Part shown: positions 17,999 through 28,921 of the stretch, piece by piece
Layout: every line of letters begins with the position of its first letter
Numbering within the stretch: the first letter of the stretch is position 1
NCBI GenBank assembly: GCA_049323455.1
Contig: JBMONF010000019.1
Coordinates: 306,604-370,603 of the forward strand
Origin: Hypericibacter sp049323455
Lineage (GTDB): Bacteria > Pseudomonadota > Alphaproteobacteria > Dongiales > Dongiaceae
Direction of reading: 5' to 3'
DNA: 64,000 nucleotides
Notes under the pieces: generated by a model
The model's database searches: none
Seen by the model: only the letters and a program-made list of their open reading frames with translations
What the model was told of the DNA's origin: nothing
Made by a program: the position numbers and the translations under genes

Positions 17999-18050
17999 TC
18001 CCGGTGCACCAGGCGTCTTCTGGCTTCTGGTTTCTGTCTTCTGGCTTCTG
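17961..18050. repeat. Long imperfect hairpin of CAGAAGC-type repeats
   Basis: A 33-bp arm at 17961-17993 and its near reverse complement at 18018-18050 flank a 24-bp loop. Each arm is itself built from repeated CAGAAGC/CAGAAAC units. The left arm lies inside the 3' end of moeB and the right arm ends three bases before the stop codon of the convergent dehydrogenase gene. It may terminate both transcripts, although no U-tract is visible. Confidence 0.8.
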
Positions 18051-18052
18051 AA

Positions 18053-19036
18053 TCAGAACATCGTCTCGAGCACGCGGTCGGGCGGCTTGTGGCCGTCGGC
18101 GAAGGTCTTGATGTTGATGATGACCTTCTCGCCCATGTCGATGCGACCCTCGATCGTGGCCGAGCCCATATGCGGCAGCAGCACCACGTTGTCGAGCTTC
18201 AAGAGCTTCGGATTGACCGCGGGCTCGTGCTCGAACACGTCGAGACCGGCGCCCGCCAGCTCGCCGCGCTCGAGCATGCGCGCGAGCGCGTTCTCGTCGA
18301 TCACCTCGCCGCGCGAGGTGTTGACGATGTAGGTGTGGCGCGGCAGCAGCTTGAGCCGACGCGCCGACAGCAGATGGTAGGTCGCCGGCGTATGCGGGCA
18401 GTTGATGGAGATGATGTCCATGCGCGCCAGCATCTGGTCGAGGCTTTCCCAATAGGTCGCTTCGAGCTCGGCCTCGAGATCGGGATGGACGCGCCGGCGG
18501 TTGTGGTAATGCACGGCCAGCCCGAAGCCGCGCGCACGCCTCGCCACCGCGGTGCCGATCCGGCCCATGCCGATGATGCCGAGCCGCTTGCCCCAGATGC
18601 GATGGCCCAGCATCGAGGTCGGTCCCCAGCCTTTCCACTGGCCGGTGCGGATCAGCCGCTCGCCCTCGGCCAGCCGGCGCGGCACGGCCAGGATCAGGGC
18701 CATGGTCATGTCGGCCGTGTCCTCGGTGAGGACGCCGGGCGTATTTGTGACGGTGATGTTGCGCTGGCGCGCCGAGGCGAGGTCGATGTGGTCGACGCCG
18801 GTGCCGAAGGAGGCGATCAGCTTGAGCCGGGGCCCGGCCTGCGACAGGACCGCGGAATCGATCCGATCGGTCACGGTGGGGACCAGCACGTCGGCGGTCT
18901 TGACCGCCTCGACCAGCTCGGCCTGGGTCATGGGCTTGTCGTCGACGTTCAGCCGAACGTCGAACAGCTCCATCATGCGCGTCTCGATCGGGTCCGGCAG
19001 CTTGCGGGTGACGACGACGACGGGTTTTTGAGGCAT
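18053..19036 (-). CDS. D-2-hydroxyacid dehydrogenase (glyoxylate reductase-like)
   Basis: The 327-residue NAD(P)-dependent enzyme belongs to the D-isomer-specific 2-hydroxyacid dehydrogenases. The Rossmann loop is GIIGMGRIGTAVARRARGFG. The catalytic trio is visible as Arg in SFGTGVDHIDLA/NTSRGEVIDE context, Glu in GAGLDVFEHEP and His in LLPHMGSAT. The YHNRRR sequence after the second beta-strand suggests NADPH preference, as in glyoxylate/hydroxypyruvate reductases. The natural substrate is not provable from sequence. It is convergent with moeB. Confidence 0.88.
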   Translation of the reverse strand: MPQKPVVVVTRKLPDPIETRMMELFDVRLNVDDKPMTQAELVEAVKTADVLVPTVTDRIDSAVLSQAGPRLKLIASFGTGVDHIDLASARQRNITVTNTPGVLTEDTADMTMALILAVPRRLAEGERLIRTGQWKGWGPTSMLGHRIWGKRLGIIGMGRIGTAVARRARGFGLAVHYHNRRRVHPDLEAELEATYWESLDQMLARMDIISINCPHTPATYHLLSARRLKLLPRHTYIVNTSRGEVIDENALARMLERGELAGAGLDVFEHEPAVNPKLLKLDNVVLLPHMGSATIEGRIDMGEKVIINIKTFADGHKPPDRVLETMF

Positions 19037-19272
19037 CGGCCCCGCTCGGGATCAGGTGGTTGGGGCGGGGTCCACCGGAAGCGGCGGATCTCGCGCAGGA
19101 TTTGAGCTTGCCATAGCAAGAGCGCCGAGGCTTGTCCAGCCGAGGCAGATACGCCCGTCGAGCGCTTGAAATCGGCTCGGCCGACACCGTGCGAAGGCCA
19201 TCTTGACCGGACCGCCAGGGCAGCCGAATCTGCGGTCCCAAGGTTGCAGATCGATGATGGAGCGGAAGTGCC

Positions 19273-19806
19273 ATGAGCCGGGGGGCGGTGCAATGGGGAC
19301 TGAAGCGAGGCCTGGCGGCGTCCGGCCTCGTCGCGGCGCTGCTGGCGCTGCTCTTCGGGTTGACCGCATCCGCGCTCGCCGCCGGAAACAACCCATCCGG
19401 CCTGCCGATTCCCCGCTTCGTCACGCTGCGTTCGGACGAGGTGAACCTGCGCACCGGCCCCGGCCTCACCTACCCGATCGATTGGATCTACAAGCGCGCG
19501 GGCATGCCGGTCGAGGTGACCGAGGAGTTCGACACTTGGCGCAAGATCCGCGACTGGCAGGGCACCGAGGGCTGGGTGCATCAGAGCATGCTGGACGGCA
19601 AGCGCGGCTTCGTGATCATCGGCGAGCGGCGCACCATGCGCCTGGCACCGCAGGACGATGCGCGGCCGGCCGCCCGCCTCGAACCCGGCGTGACCGGCGA
19701 GCTCTTGGAATGCGGCCCCGAATGGTGTCGCGCCGATGTGCAGGGCTATCGCGGCTGGCTCAGGCGCGAATGGTTCTGGGGCGTCTATCCCAACGAAACC
19801 TTCTGA
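19273..19806 (+). CDS. Secreted bacterial SH3-domain protein
   Basis: The 177-residue product has a signal peptide (hydrophobic core about residues 15-36, ending ASALAAG), then a bacterial SH3 fold: FVTLRSDEVNLRTGPG and EGWVHQSMLDGKRGF. A second SH3-like half follows, ending in WLRREWFWGVYPNETF. Such proteins are often linked with cell-wall binding, but no enzymatic domain is present. A GGAG motif precedes the ATG. The 236-bp upstream gap shared with the divergent dehydrogenase shows only a weak TTGACC near 19203 as promoter candidate. Confidence 0.85.
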   Translation: MSRGAVQWGLKRGLAASGLVAALLALLFGLTASALAAGNNPSGLPIPRFVTLRSDEVNLRTGPGLTYPIDWIYKRAGMPVEVTEEFDTWRKIRDWQGTEGWVHQSMLDGKRGFVIIGERRTMRLAPQDDARPAARLEPGVTGELLECGPEWCRADVQGYRGWLRREWFWGVYPNETF

Positions 19807-19865
19807 CCCGCGCCGATGAGCGCCGTGTGATCCGCCAACCCCATCTCAGGCTGAGCGGCGACAGG

Positions 19866-20450
19866 ATGCGGCGGGTAGCGATCATTGGCAACGTCGCGGG
19901 CGGCAAGACCACGCTGGCCCGCGCGCTCGCCGGCGCAACCGGCCTGCCCTACCATGAATATGACGCCCTGCTCTGGCGCGAGGATGTGCGGGTGCCGCAC
20001 AAGGAGGTGCTGGCGCTGGAGGAGGCCTAGCTCGACCGTCCGCGCTGGATCATCGACGGCCTGGGCTCCTGGGCGGCGCTGAAGCGCCGGCTCGACCGGG
20101 CCGACACCATCATCTACGTCGATCTGCCGCTGTGGCTGCATTATGCCTGGGCCGCGCGGCGACAGATCAGGTCGGCGCAGCAGGGTCCGGAGCCGCACTC
20201 GGCGCGGCCGCAGCTCGAGACCGAGTTCCTCTTCCGCGTCATGGCGATCACGCATCAGCGCACGCGACCGCGCCTCCTCGCTTACCTGCGCGAGGTCCGA
20301 GGCAAGAAGATCATTCACCTTCGCAAGCGCGCCGAGCTGCAGGCGCTGCTCGACCGCTGCAAGCGGCGCGAAGCCGCTCGCCGGGCGCGGCTTGCGGCAC
20401 GGCAGGCCCGCCCTCCGGAGAGCGGCGGGGCGCCCCTTTCGCGCAGATGA
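19866..20450 (+). pseudogene. P-loop kinase (FlaR/adenylate kinase-like), split by in-frame amber codon
   Basis: The frame begins MRRVAIIGNVAGGKTTLARA with a clean Walker A loop and runs to ...ALEEA, where TAG at 20028-20030 stops it. The same frame then continues without a break: LDRPRWIIDGLGSWAALK, RADTIIYVDLPLWLHYAW, and a basic C-terminus to the TGA at 20448-20450. Together these form an intact P-loop nucleotide kinase-like protein of about 194 residues similar to the FlaR/'AAA family ATPase' group. Family members usually have Trp at or near this point (TGG to TAG needs one base). It is either a nonsense mutation, a sequencing error or a readthrough codon. Confidence 0.75.
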
Positions 20451-20478
20451 TCCGCGTTGTCCCGCAAGGCCCCGCGGG

Positions 20479-21075
20479 TCAGTCGAAATCCTCGGCCAGC
20501 GCCGCGCGCACCGCTTCGGGCATCATGGTCATGTGGCCGTAATGCGGATGGCTGAAGCCGACCACGACCGGCGTGCCCGGCCGCTTGAAGGCCTCGATCT
20601 GGTGCGGCTCGAAGGGGAAGTGGATGAATTGCACCGACGAGGCCTTGCCCTCGGCGCTGGTGCGGTCCTGGTCCGCTTCCGGCACGCCCTTCACGCGCTC
20701 GCCCGCCACCTCGATGAAGACGGTTTCCTCCACGCCGCCGAGGCACGCCAGGAACGCCTTGCGCTTGTCGGGATCGTCGATCTCGAACAGCACCGTCGCG
20801 ACCAGCTCCCGGCCCTTGGGCACAAGCGGATTGTAGGCCTCGAGCTCGCCCGGGATCTGTGCCGCGCCCCCCTTCTCGATATAGAGCATCTCCTGGATCT
20901 GGAACCACATGCTCTCCCAGTTCTCGAAATGGAGCGTGGCCACGGGCCCGATCTCGAGCCGGCGCAGCCTCTTGCGCGCGACCAGCGCCTTGCGTCGCTC
21001 GCTGCGCACCTTGGCGTAGTCTTCGACGCTCATCAGATCGTCTGCGGTGATCTCGTGCTTGGGCATCGCTGTCAT
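20479..21075 (-). CDS. DUF3501 family protein
   Basis: The 198-residue protein begins ITADDLMSVEDYAKVRSERR and carries the conserved ENWESMWFQIQEMLYIEK, then PLVPKGRELVATVLFEID and FPFEPHQIEAFK. These blocks match DUF3501, a family without known activity that is repeatedly found with rubrerythrin and a GlpC-like Fe-S protein, as here. No metal motif or signal peptide is visible. ATG 21075 has GGAGG at a good distance; another ATG lies three codons later. It is the last gene of the cluster, 67 bp after the Fe-S gene. Confidence 0.85.
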   Translation of the reverse strand: MTAMPKHEITADDLMSVEDYAKVRSERRKALVARKRLRRLEIGPVATLHFENWESMWFQIQEMLYIEKGGAAQIPGELEAYNPLVPKGRELVATVLFEIDDPDKRKAFLACLGGVEETVFIEVAGERVKGVPEADQDRTSAEGKASSVQFIHFPFEPHQIEAFKRPGTPVVVGFSHPHYGHMTMMPEAVRAALAEDFD

Positions 21076-21142
21076 CCTCTTGCCTCCGCCCCCGACCCCC
21101 ACTCGGGAGCCGCGTTGGATAGCGCGCCATGAAATCCGGCCC

Positions 21143-22477
21143 TCAGAGCCCGTAGGCCTCGGCCATGAGCTCGATCGGGTGGCGCGACGCGGCCGTCGCC
21201 GGCGGGCCGTCGGCGAGCCGCTCCATGCCTTGGACGATATGGGCGCCGGCGAGCGGGCATTCCGACGCCAGATGGCGCTTGCCGGCGTTCTGCGCCTGGC
21301 GCGCCACCGGCTTGCCGATCTTGAGCGCGGTTTCGAAATTGCCCTTCATCACGCCCCAGGAGCCGCCATGGCCCGAGCAGCGCTCGATCACGGCGAGATC
21401 GGCGCCCGGAATGAGCCGCAGCATCTCGGCCGCCTTCTGCCCCATGTTCTGGGCGCGCGCATGGCAGGCGATGTGGAGCGCGACCCCGCCTTCGAGCGGC
21501 TTCAGCCCCGCCGCCAGGCCGGCGCGCTTGGCCATGTCCACCACATACTCGGTGACGTCGAAGGTCGCCTGCGAAAGCTTCTTGACCGCGTCGTCGCCCG
21601 GCAGGATCAGCGGCCATTCGAACTTGAGCATGAGCGCGCAGGAGGGGACCAGCGCGATCACGTCGTAGCCCTTGTCGATCCAGGGGCCCAACGCCGCCGA
21701 CGCCTTGCGCGCGGCATCGGCCACCTTGGCGAGATTGCCCTGCTCGAGCTGCGGCATGCCGCAACAGGCGGGATAGACGACCTCCGTCTCCACGCCGTTC
21801 TTGGCCAGCACCTTGCGCGTCGCCTCGCCGATGCCGGGGTTGTTGTAGTTGACGAAGCAGGTGGCATAGAGCACCGCCTTGCGCCCGAAGCCGGGGGCGG
21901 CGCGATTGACCTCCGGCGCGGCCTGCTTGGCCCGCATGACGAAGGTCTTGCCGTGGAACTTCGGCAGATGAGCGTGCCGGTCGATGCCCGCGATCTTCTC
22001 CAAGAGCGGCCGGGTCAGGCCGTTCCTCTCGTCGCTGGCCCAGTTGGCGAGCGGCGCCACGGCGCCGGCGAGCCTGCCGTTGCGATCGGTCTGGGCCAGC
22101 TCGTCGCGCACCCACTCGGTCTTCCCTCGCGCCCGCTCGGCCGCACGATAACGCAGCATCAGATGCGGAAAATCGACGTTGAACGCGTGCGGCGGAACAT
22201 AGGGGCATTTGGTCATGAAGCAGAGGTCGCAGAGCGTGCAGGCATCGACCACCTGCTTGAAGTCCTCGCTCTTGACGCCCTCCATCTCGGTGGGCGAGGC
22301 GTCGACCAGATCGAACAGCCGCGGGAAGCTGTCGCACAGATTGAAGCAGCGCCGGCATCCGTGACAGATGTCGAAGACGCGGCGCATCTCCGCGTCGAGC
22401 TTCGCGGGATCGGTGAAATCCGGATCGTTCCAGTCGAGAGGATGGCGGACCGGGGCTTCGAGGCTGCCTTCTCTCAT
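21143..22477 (-). CDS. GlpC/HdrD-like Fe-S oxidoreductase
   Basis: The 444-residue protein has two [4Fe-4S] ferredoxin-like motifs near the N-terminus, CHGCRRCFNLC (about residues 38-48) and CTLCDLCFMTKCP (about residues 80-92). Two CCG-type domains follow, with YPACCGMPQLEQGN and ERCSGHGGSWGVMKGNF as the cysteine-rich cores. This layout matches glycerol-3-phosphate dehydrogenase subunit C and heterodisulfide reductase subunit proteins that move electrons between flavoproteins, quinones or thiols. There is no transmembrane segment. Its neighbours, rubrerythrin and DUF3501, suggest it feeds electrons to the rubrerythrin. Confidence 0.85.
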   Translation of the reverse strand: MREGSLEAPVRHPLDWNDPDFTDPAKLDAEMRRVFDICHGCRRCFNLCDSFPRLFDLVDASPTEMEGVKSEDFKQVVDACTLCDLCFMTKCPYVPPHAFNVDFPHLMLRYRAAERARGKTEWVRDELAQTDRNGRLAGAVAPLANWASDERNGLTRPLLEKIAGIDRHAHLPKFHGKTFVMRAKQAAPEVNRAAPGFGRKAVLYATCFVNYNNPGIGEATRKVLAKNGVETEVVYPACCGMPQLEQGNLAKVADAARKASAALGPWIDKGYDVIALVPSCALMLKFEWPLILPGDDAVKKLSQATFDVTEYVVDMAKRAGLAAGLKPLEGGVALHIACHARAQNMGQKAAEMLRLIPGADLAVIERCSGHGGSWGVMKGNFETALKIGKPVARQAQNAGKRHLASECPLAGAHIVQGMERLADGPPATAASRHPIELMAEAYGL

Positions 22478-22636
22478 GACACGAGGGACTCCCTTCGCGG
22501 CGCGCTCACGCCCGCCCGCGCTCTTGCCGAAGCGATCGGCAATCGGATCTGTTTGAAAGATCGGCGGCCGGCGGGAGCGGCGTGACGCGCCTTTCTGCCT
22601 CCCGCCGGCGACCGCATGAAGGATCGGCCGCGCCGA

Positions 22637-23059
22637 TCAGCCGAGCGTGTCGAGCGCCTTCTGGAAGCGGCCCGCGTGCGACTTCTCGGCCTTGGCCAGC
22701 GTCTCGAACCAGTCGGCGATCTCGTCGAAGCCTTCCTCGCGCGCGGTGCGAGCCATGCCCGGATACATGTCGGTATATTCGTGGGTCTCGCCCGCGATGG
22801 CGGCCTTCAGGTTGGCGCCCGTGGCACCGATCGGCAGACCGGTGGCCGGATCGCCGACCGCCTCCAGGAACTCGAGATGGCCATGCGCATGGCCGGTTTC
22901 GCCCTCGGCGGTGGAACGGAACACGGCGGCGACGTCGTTATAGCCCTCCACGTCCGCCTTCTGGGCGAAGTAGAGATAGCGGCGGTTCGCCTGGCTCTCG
23001 CCGGCGAACGCGGCCTTGAGATTGGCTTCGGTCTTGCTGCCTTTGAGCGACTTCGACAT
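22637..23059 (-). CDS. Rubrerythrin without rubredoxin domain
   Basis: The 140-residue protein is a ferritin-like four-helix diiron protein. Iron ligands are visible in GESQANRRYLYFAQKA, EGETGHAHGHLEF, GETHEYTDMYPGMA and AKAEKSHAGRF. The C-terminal rubredoxin domain with CxxC pairs found in classic rubrerythrin is absent, as in sulerythrin-like forms. Such proteins reduce hydrogen peroxide. An outside electron donor is needed, and the Fe-S protein encoded next is a candidate. A strong promoter with operator-like sequences lies upstream. Confidence 0.92.
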   Translation of the reverse strand: MSKSLKGSKTEANLKAAFAGESQANRRYLYFAQKADVEGYNDVAAVFRSTAEGETGHAHGHLEFLEAVGDPATGLPIGATGANLKAAIAGETHEYTDMYPGMARTAREEGFDEIADWFETLAKAEKSHAGRFQKALDTLG

Positions 23060-23154
23060 GGCTTGCTCTCCCTTGCTTATCCGGTCGGTTGCTTCGCGAA
23101 CGGGGCTCTTTCTCGCTCTCCGGCCGCGCCGTGAAGCAACGAAAGATCGAAATT

Positions 23155-23183
23155 TATCTACGCAAAGGCAATGCCTTTGTCAA
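23155..23183 (-). promoter_or_regulatory. Rubrerythrin cluster promoter
   Basis: On the minus strand a perfect -35 TTGACA is followed by a 17-bp spacer and TAGATA. The region is much more AT-rich than its surroundings. The predicted transcript would have a leader of about 90 nt before the rubrerythrin ATG at 23059. An exact palindrome fills the spacer and an Irr-box-like sequence lies just upstream. Confidence 0.65.
23163..23179. promoter_or_regulatory. Perfect 17-bp palindrome in the promoter spacer
   Basis: CAAAGGCA-A-TGCCTTTG is an exact inverted repeat with 8-bp arms around one central base. It lies between the -35 and -10 hexamers and shares bases with the -35 hexamer. A protein bound here would block RNA polymerase, so a repressor site is the natural reading. 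The repressor is not identified. Confidence 0.6.
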
Positions 23184-23186
23184 CAG

Positions 23187-23203
23187 ATTAGAATGTTTCA
23201 AAA
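23187..23203. promoter_or_regulatory. Irr-box (ICE)-like sequence
   Basis: ATTAGAA-TGT-TTCAAAA matches the iron control element consensus TTTAGAA-N3-TTCTAAA at 12 of 14 specified positions. It sits 4 bp upstream of the rubrerythrin -35 and 27 bp after the 3' end of irr, which encodes the protein known to bind such sites. Its location upstream of -35 would fit activation or upstream repression. Confidence 0.5.
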
Positions 23204-23229
23204 TTGATTGGCGGCGCAGAGGCGGCCGC

Positions 23230-23649
23230 TTATTTCTGGGGCTGGAGCCGGATCACCACTTCGACACGGCCGAGCTTGGTGCCCGGCGGCGCGACCGGCA
23301 AACGCGCCAGTTCTACATCGGCGCCGGCCACATCCCGCAGCTCGCCGGTCTCCTCGAAATAGAAATGATGGTGCTCGCCGGTGTTGGTGTCGAAATAGGA
23401 GCGGCCGGGCTCGACCACGACCTCGCGCAGCAAGCCCTGGCGCGTGAATTGATGAAGCGTGTTGTAAACCGTGGCGAGCGAGACGCGCATGTTCGCCGCC
23501 GCCGCCTCGGCATGAAGCTGCTCCGCCGTGACGTGACGGAAGCCGGGCTCGAACAGCAGCTTGGCCAACGCCAAGCGCTGGCGCGTGGGCCTCAGCCCCG
23601 CCTGCTTCAAGCGATCGACCAGGGGGGCGAAGGGACGGGCTGAACTCAT
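23230..23649 (-). CDS. irr: Fur-family iron response regulator Irr
   Basis: The 139-residue Fur-superfamily protein has an N-terminal winged helix (RLKQAGLRPTRQRLALAKLL, SLATVYNTLHQF) and a dimerisation domain with FDTNTGEHHHFYFEETGEL. The HHH run followed by F-EE-TGEL is the pattern of Irr, where it takes part in heme sensing. Irr controls heme and iron genes in alphaproteobacteria according to heme availability. PerR is the main alternative, but PerR-type C-terminal CxxC pairs are missing. It lies directly upstream of, and in the same direction as, the rubrerythrin cluster. Confidence 0.88.
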   Translation of the reverse strand: MSSARPFAPLVDRLKQAGLRPTRQRLALAKLLFEPGFRHVTAEQLHAEAAAANMRVSLATVYNTLHQFTRQGLLREVVVEPGRSYFDTNTGEHHHFYFEETGELRDVAGADVELARLPVAPPGTKLGRVEVVIRLQPQK

Positions 23650-23711
23650 GGACGGGCCGCGCGGCTGCTGCGATGGATCACGATTTTGAGGGCTGCATGG
23701 GAACCCTTGGC

Positions 23712-23743
23712 TATCATTTTGGAATAGCTACAAATTATGTCAA
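23712..23743 (-). promoter_or_regulatory. Candidate irr promoter
   Basis: A perfect minus-strand -35 hexamer TTGACA (23738-23743) stands in an AT-rich patch about 90 bp upstream of the irr start. The -10 is less clear; AAAATG at 17 bp or ATGATA at 20 bp spacing are possible. A short inverted repeat GCTAT / ATAGC (about 23710-23728) overlaps the -10 area. Confidence 0.38.
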
Positions 23744-23849
23744 GGGGGTTCGAAGGAGAACCCCGGCCGGCCAGCAGCACCCCCGCGGAACGAATGCGTC
23801 CCTATCCATGGGCTCGGGGCGCGGATTTCGCAGCCCTTTCGATCATGCC

Positions 23850-25247
<1,398 letters not shown>

Positions 25248-25287
25248 GATCCGATTCTCCCGCGTTGTCCGCCCGTGCCCGTCTCGC

Positions 25288-26013
25288 TCATGCCGCGATG
25301 ATGGCGTCCGGCCGGTCGGTAATGATGCAATCCGCGCCCGCGTCGAGCAACCGGCGCGCCTCGAGACGATCGTTGACGGTGTAGATCGCCACGCCCAGCC
25401 CCGCCCGGCGGATGGCGCCGAGATCGGCCGGCAGATGCCGGTTCGAGAAATGGACCGACCGGCAGCCGAGCCGGCCCGCCTCGGCGCGCCACTGCTCGGG
25501 CCCGTCCCAGATCAAGAGGCCGCGCGGCAGCTCGGGGGCGAGATCGCGCGCCGCGACCAGGCTCTCGAGCGCAAAGCTCGACAGCAGCGGCCAGTCGCGG
25601 CCCCTGGGCCAATGCTTGCGCACGATCTCGACGACGGCAGCCGCCGTCTCGACCTCGCGACCCGGGCAGGGCTTGATCTCGATATTGGCCCCGAGGCCGA
25701 GCCGGACAAGCTCGGCCAACACGTCGGCCAGCTTCGGCACCCGGGTTCCCCGCCAGTCGGGCCCGAACCAGGCGCCCGCGTCGAGCCGGCGAATCTCGCT
25801 CCACCTGGTCGCCTTCACGGGCCCATGCCCCGTGGTGGTGCGATCGAGCGTGTCGTCATGCATCAGGATGACGACGTTGTCCTTAGTCAGCTTGGCGTCG
25901 AACTCGACCCAGCGGGCGCCGAGTGCCGCGGCCCGCCGGATCGATGCGATGGTGTTCTCGGGCGCCGACGCCGCGGCACCCCGATGCCCGATCACCTTGG
26001 GCAGACGGACCAT
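25288..26013 (-). CDS. ugpQ: Glycerophosphodiester phosphodiesterase
   Basis: The 241-residue TIM-barrel enzyme hydrolyses glycerophosphodiesters to glycerol-3-phosphate and an alcohol. The catalytic and metal-binding residues are visible in GHRGAAASAPENTIAS, FDAKLTKDNVVILMHDD, TLDRTTTGHG and ANIEIKPCPG. There is no signal peptide, so it is cytoplasmic like UgpQ. It is 40 bp upstream of the nitronate monooxygenase-like gene and likely co-transcribed. A repeat-filled gap lies upstream. Confidence 0.9.
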   Translation of the reverse strand: MVRLPKVIGHRGAAASAPENTIASIRRAAALGARWVEFDAKLTKDNVVILMHDDTLDRTTTGHGPVKATRWSEIRRLDAGAWFGPDWRGTRVPKLADVLAELVRLGLGANIEIKPCPGREVETAAAVVEIVRKHWPRGRDWPLLSSFALESLVAARDLAPELPRGLLIWDGPEQWRAEAGRLGCRSVHFSNRHLPADLGAIRRAGLGVAIYTVNDRLEARRLLDAGADCIITDRPDAIIAA

Positions 26014-26329
26014 GGCTATCGACCGGACGCGGGCAAATGGACCTGCCCGCCGCTGCGCCGATCACCCCCTCCCCGCCTGCGGGCCGAAGCCCTCTTATCG
26101 AGATTTCGCTCCGACGAAATCCTTCGGCGGGCGAAGGCCCGGCCCTCCCCCTTCAAGGGGGAGGGAGGAAAAAGCAAATGCGCGCCACTCTTCCCTCCCC
26201 CCTCGAGAAGCAAGGCGAGCAAAAGCCTCTCTCTCTTCCCTCCCCCCTTGAGGGGGAGGGAAAGGGTGGGGGGTGAAACCGGCATGGCTTTGGCCCGCCT
26301 GCTGCGCCGGACGCTCGAATCGGGCGGCG
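26014..26329. repeat. Cluster of pyrimidine/purine palindromes between pnp and the phosphodiesterase gene
   Basis: This 316-bp gap is almost wholly repeat. It holds two near-identical hairpins, CCCTCCCCC-TTCAA-GGGGGAGGG (26143-26165) and the TTCCCTCCCCCC / GGGGGAGGGAA hairpin at 26236-26263. It also has GATTTCG-CTCCGA-CGAAATC near 26102-26121 and CCTTCG-GCGGG-CGAAGG near 26121-26137. Similar CCCTCCC-type sequence starts again at the right end of the window. It may stop pnp transcription before the phosphodiesterase gene. No gene or promoter is recognised. Confidence 0.7.
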
Positions 26330-28453
<2,124 letters not shown>

Positions 28454-28500
28454 CGAGATGGATCCTTGCTGTTGGCCGGTCTTGCCATGCGCCGGACCCG

Positions 28501-28579
28501 CGCAAGGAGCGGCTGGCACCGCTCCTTGCGTCGGCCCGGCAACATAGGCGCGCGCGGCGCCGGCCGCTGCCGCGCGCGC
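28501..28579 (-). promoter_or_regulatory. Two strong hairpins in the pnp leader
   Basis: Between rpsO and pnp there are two perfect stems: CGCAAGGAGCGG / CCGCTCCTTGCG (12 bp, 28501-28530) and GCGCGCGCGGC / GCCGCGCGCGC (11 bp, 28548-28579). Neither is followed by a U-tract, so they are not plain terminators. In enterobacteria a leader stem is cut by RNase III and then used by PNPase to lower its own message; a similar role is inferred here. Confidence 0.6.
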
Positions 28580-28632
28580 TCCCTCGTAACGGATAGGCGC
28601 CGTCCCGCGGGAGCGAACGGCGCATGGATGCC

Positions 28633-28902
28633 TTAGCGGCGTAGCCCAAGGCGCTGGACCAGCTCCTGGTAACGCTGTTCGTCGGTGCGCTTGAGATAGT
28701 CGAGGAGACGGCGGCGCTGCCCGACCATGACCAGCAGGCCGCGGCGGGAGTGGAAGTCCTTCTCGTGGCTCTGCAGATGGTCGGTGAGGTTCTTGATGCG
28801 CTCGCTCAAGACCGCGACCTGAACTTCCGGCGAGCCGGTGTCGCCGTCCTTGCGGGCGAATTCCTTGATGAGCGACTGCTTGCGCTCGGCCGTGATCGAC
28901 AT
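28633..28902 (-). CDS. rpsO: 30S ribosomal protein S15
   Basis: The 89-residue protein starts MSITAERKQSLIKEFARKDG and contains GSPEVQVAVLSERI, HSRRGLLVMVGQRRRLLDYL and the end QRYQELVQRLGLRR. This is full-length S15, which binds the central domain of 16S rRNA. The ATG at 28902 gives the standard start, with GAAAGGAAGAAG upstream. It is 19 bp downstream of truB, in the conserved truB-rpsO-pnp order. Confidence 0.97.
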   Translation of the reverse strand: MSITAERKQSLIKEFARKDGDTGSPEVQVAVLSERIKNLTDHLQSHEKDFHSRRGLLVMVGQRRRLLDYLKRTDEQRYQELVQRLGLRR

Positions 28903-28921
28903 CGGGGCTTCTTCCTTTCGT

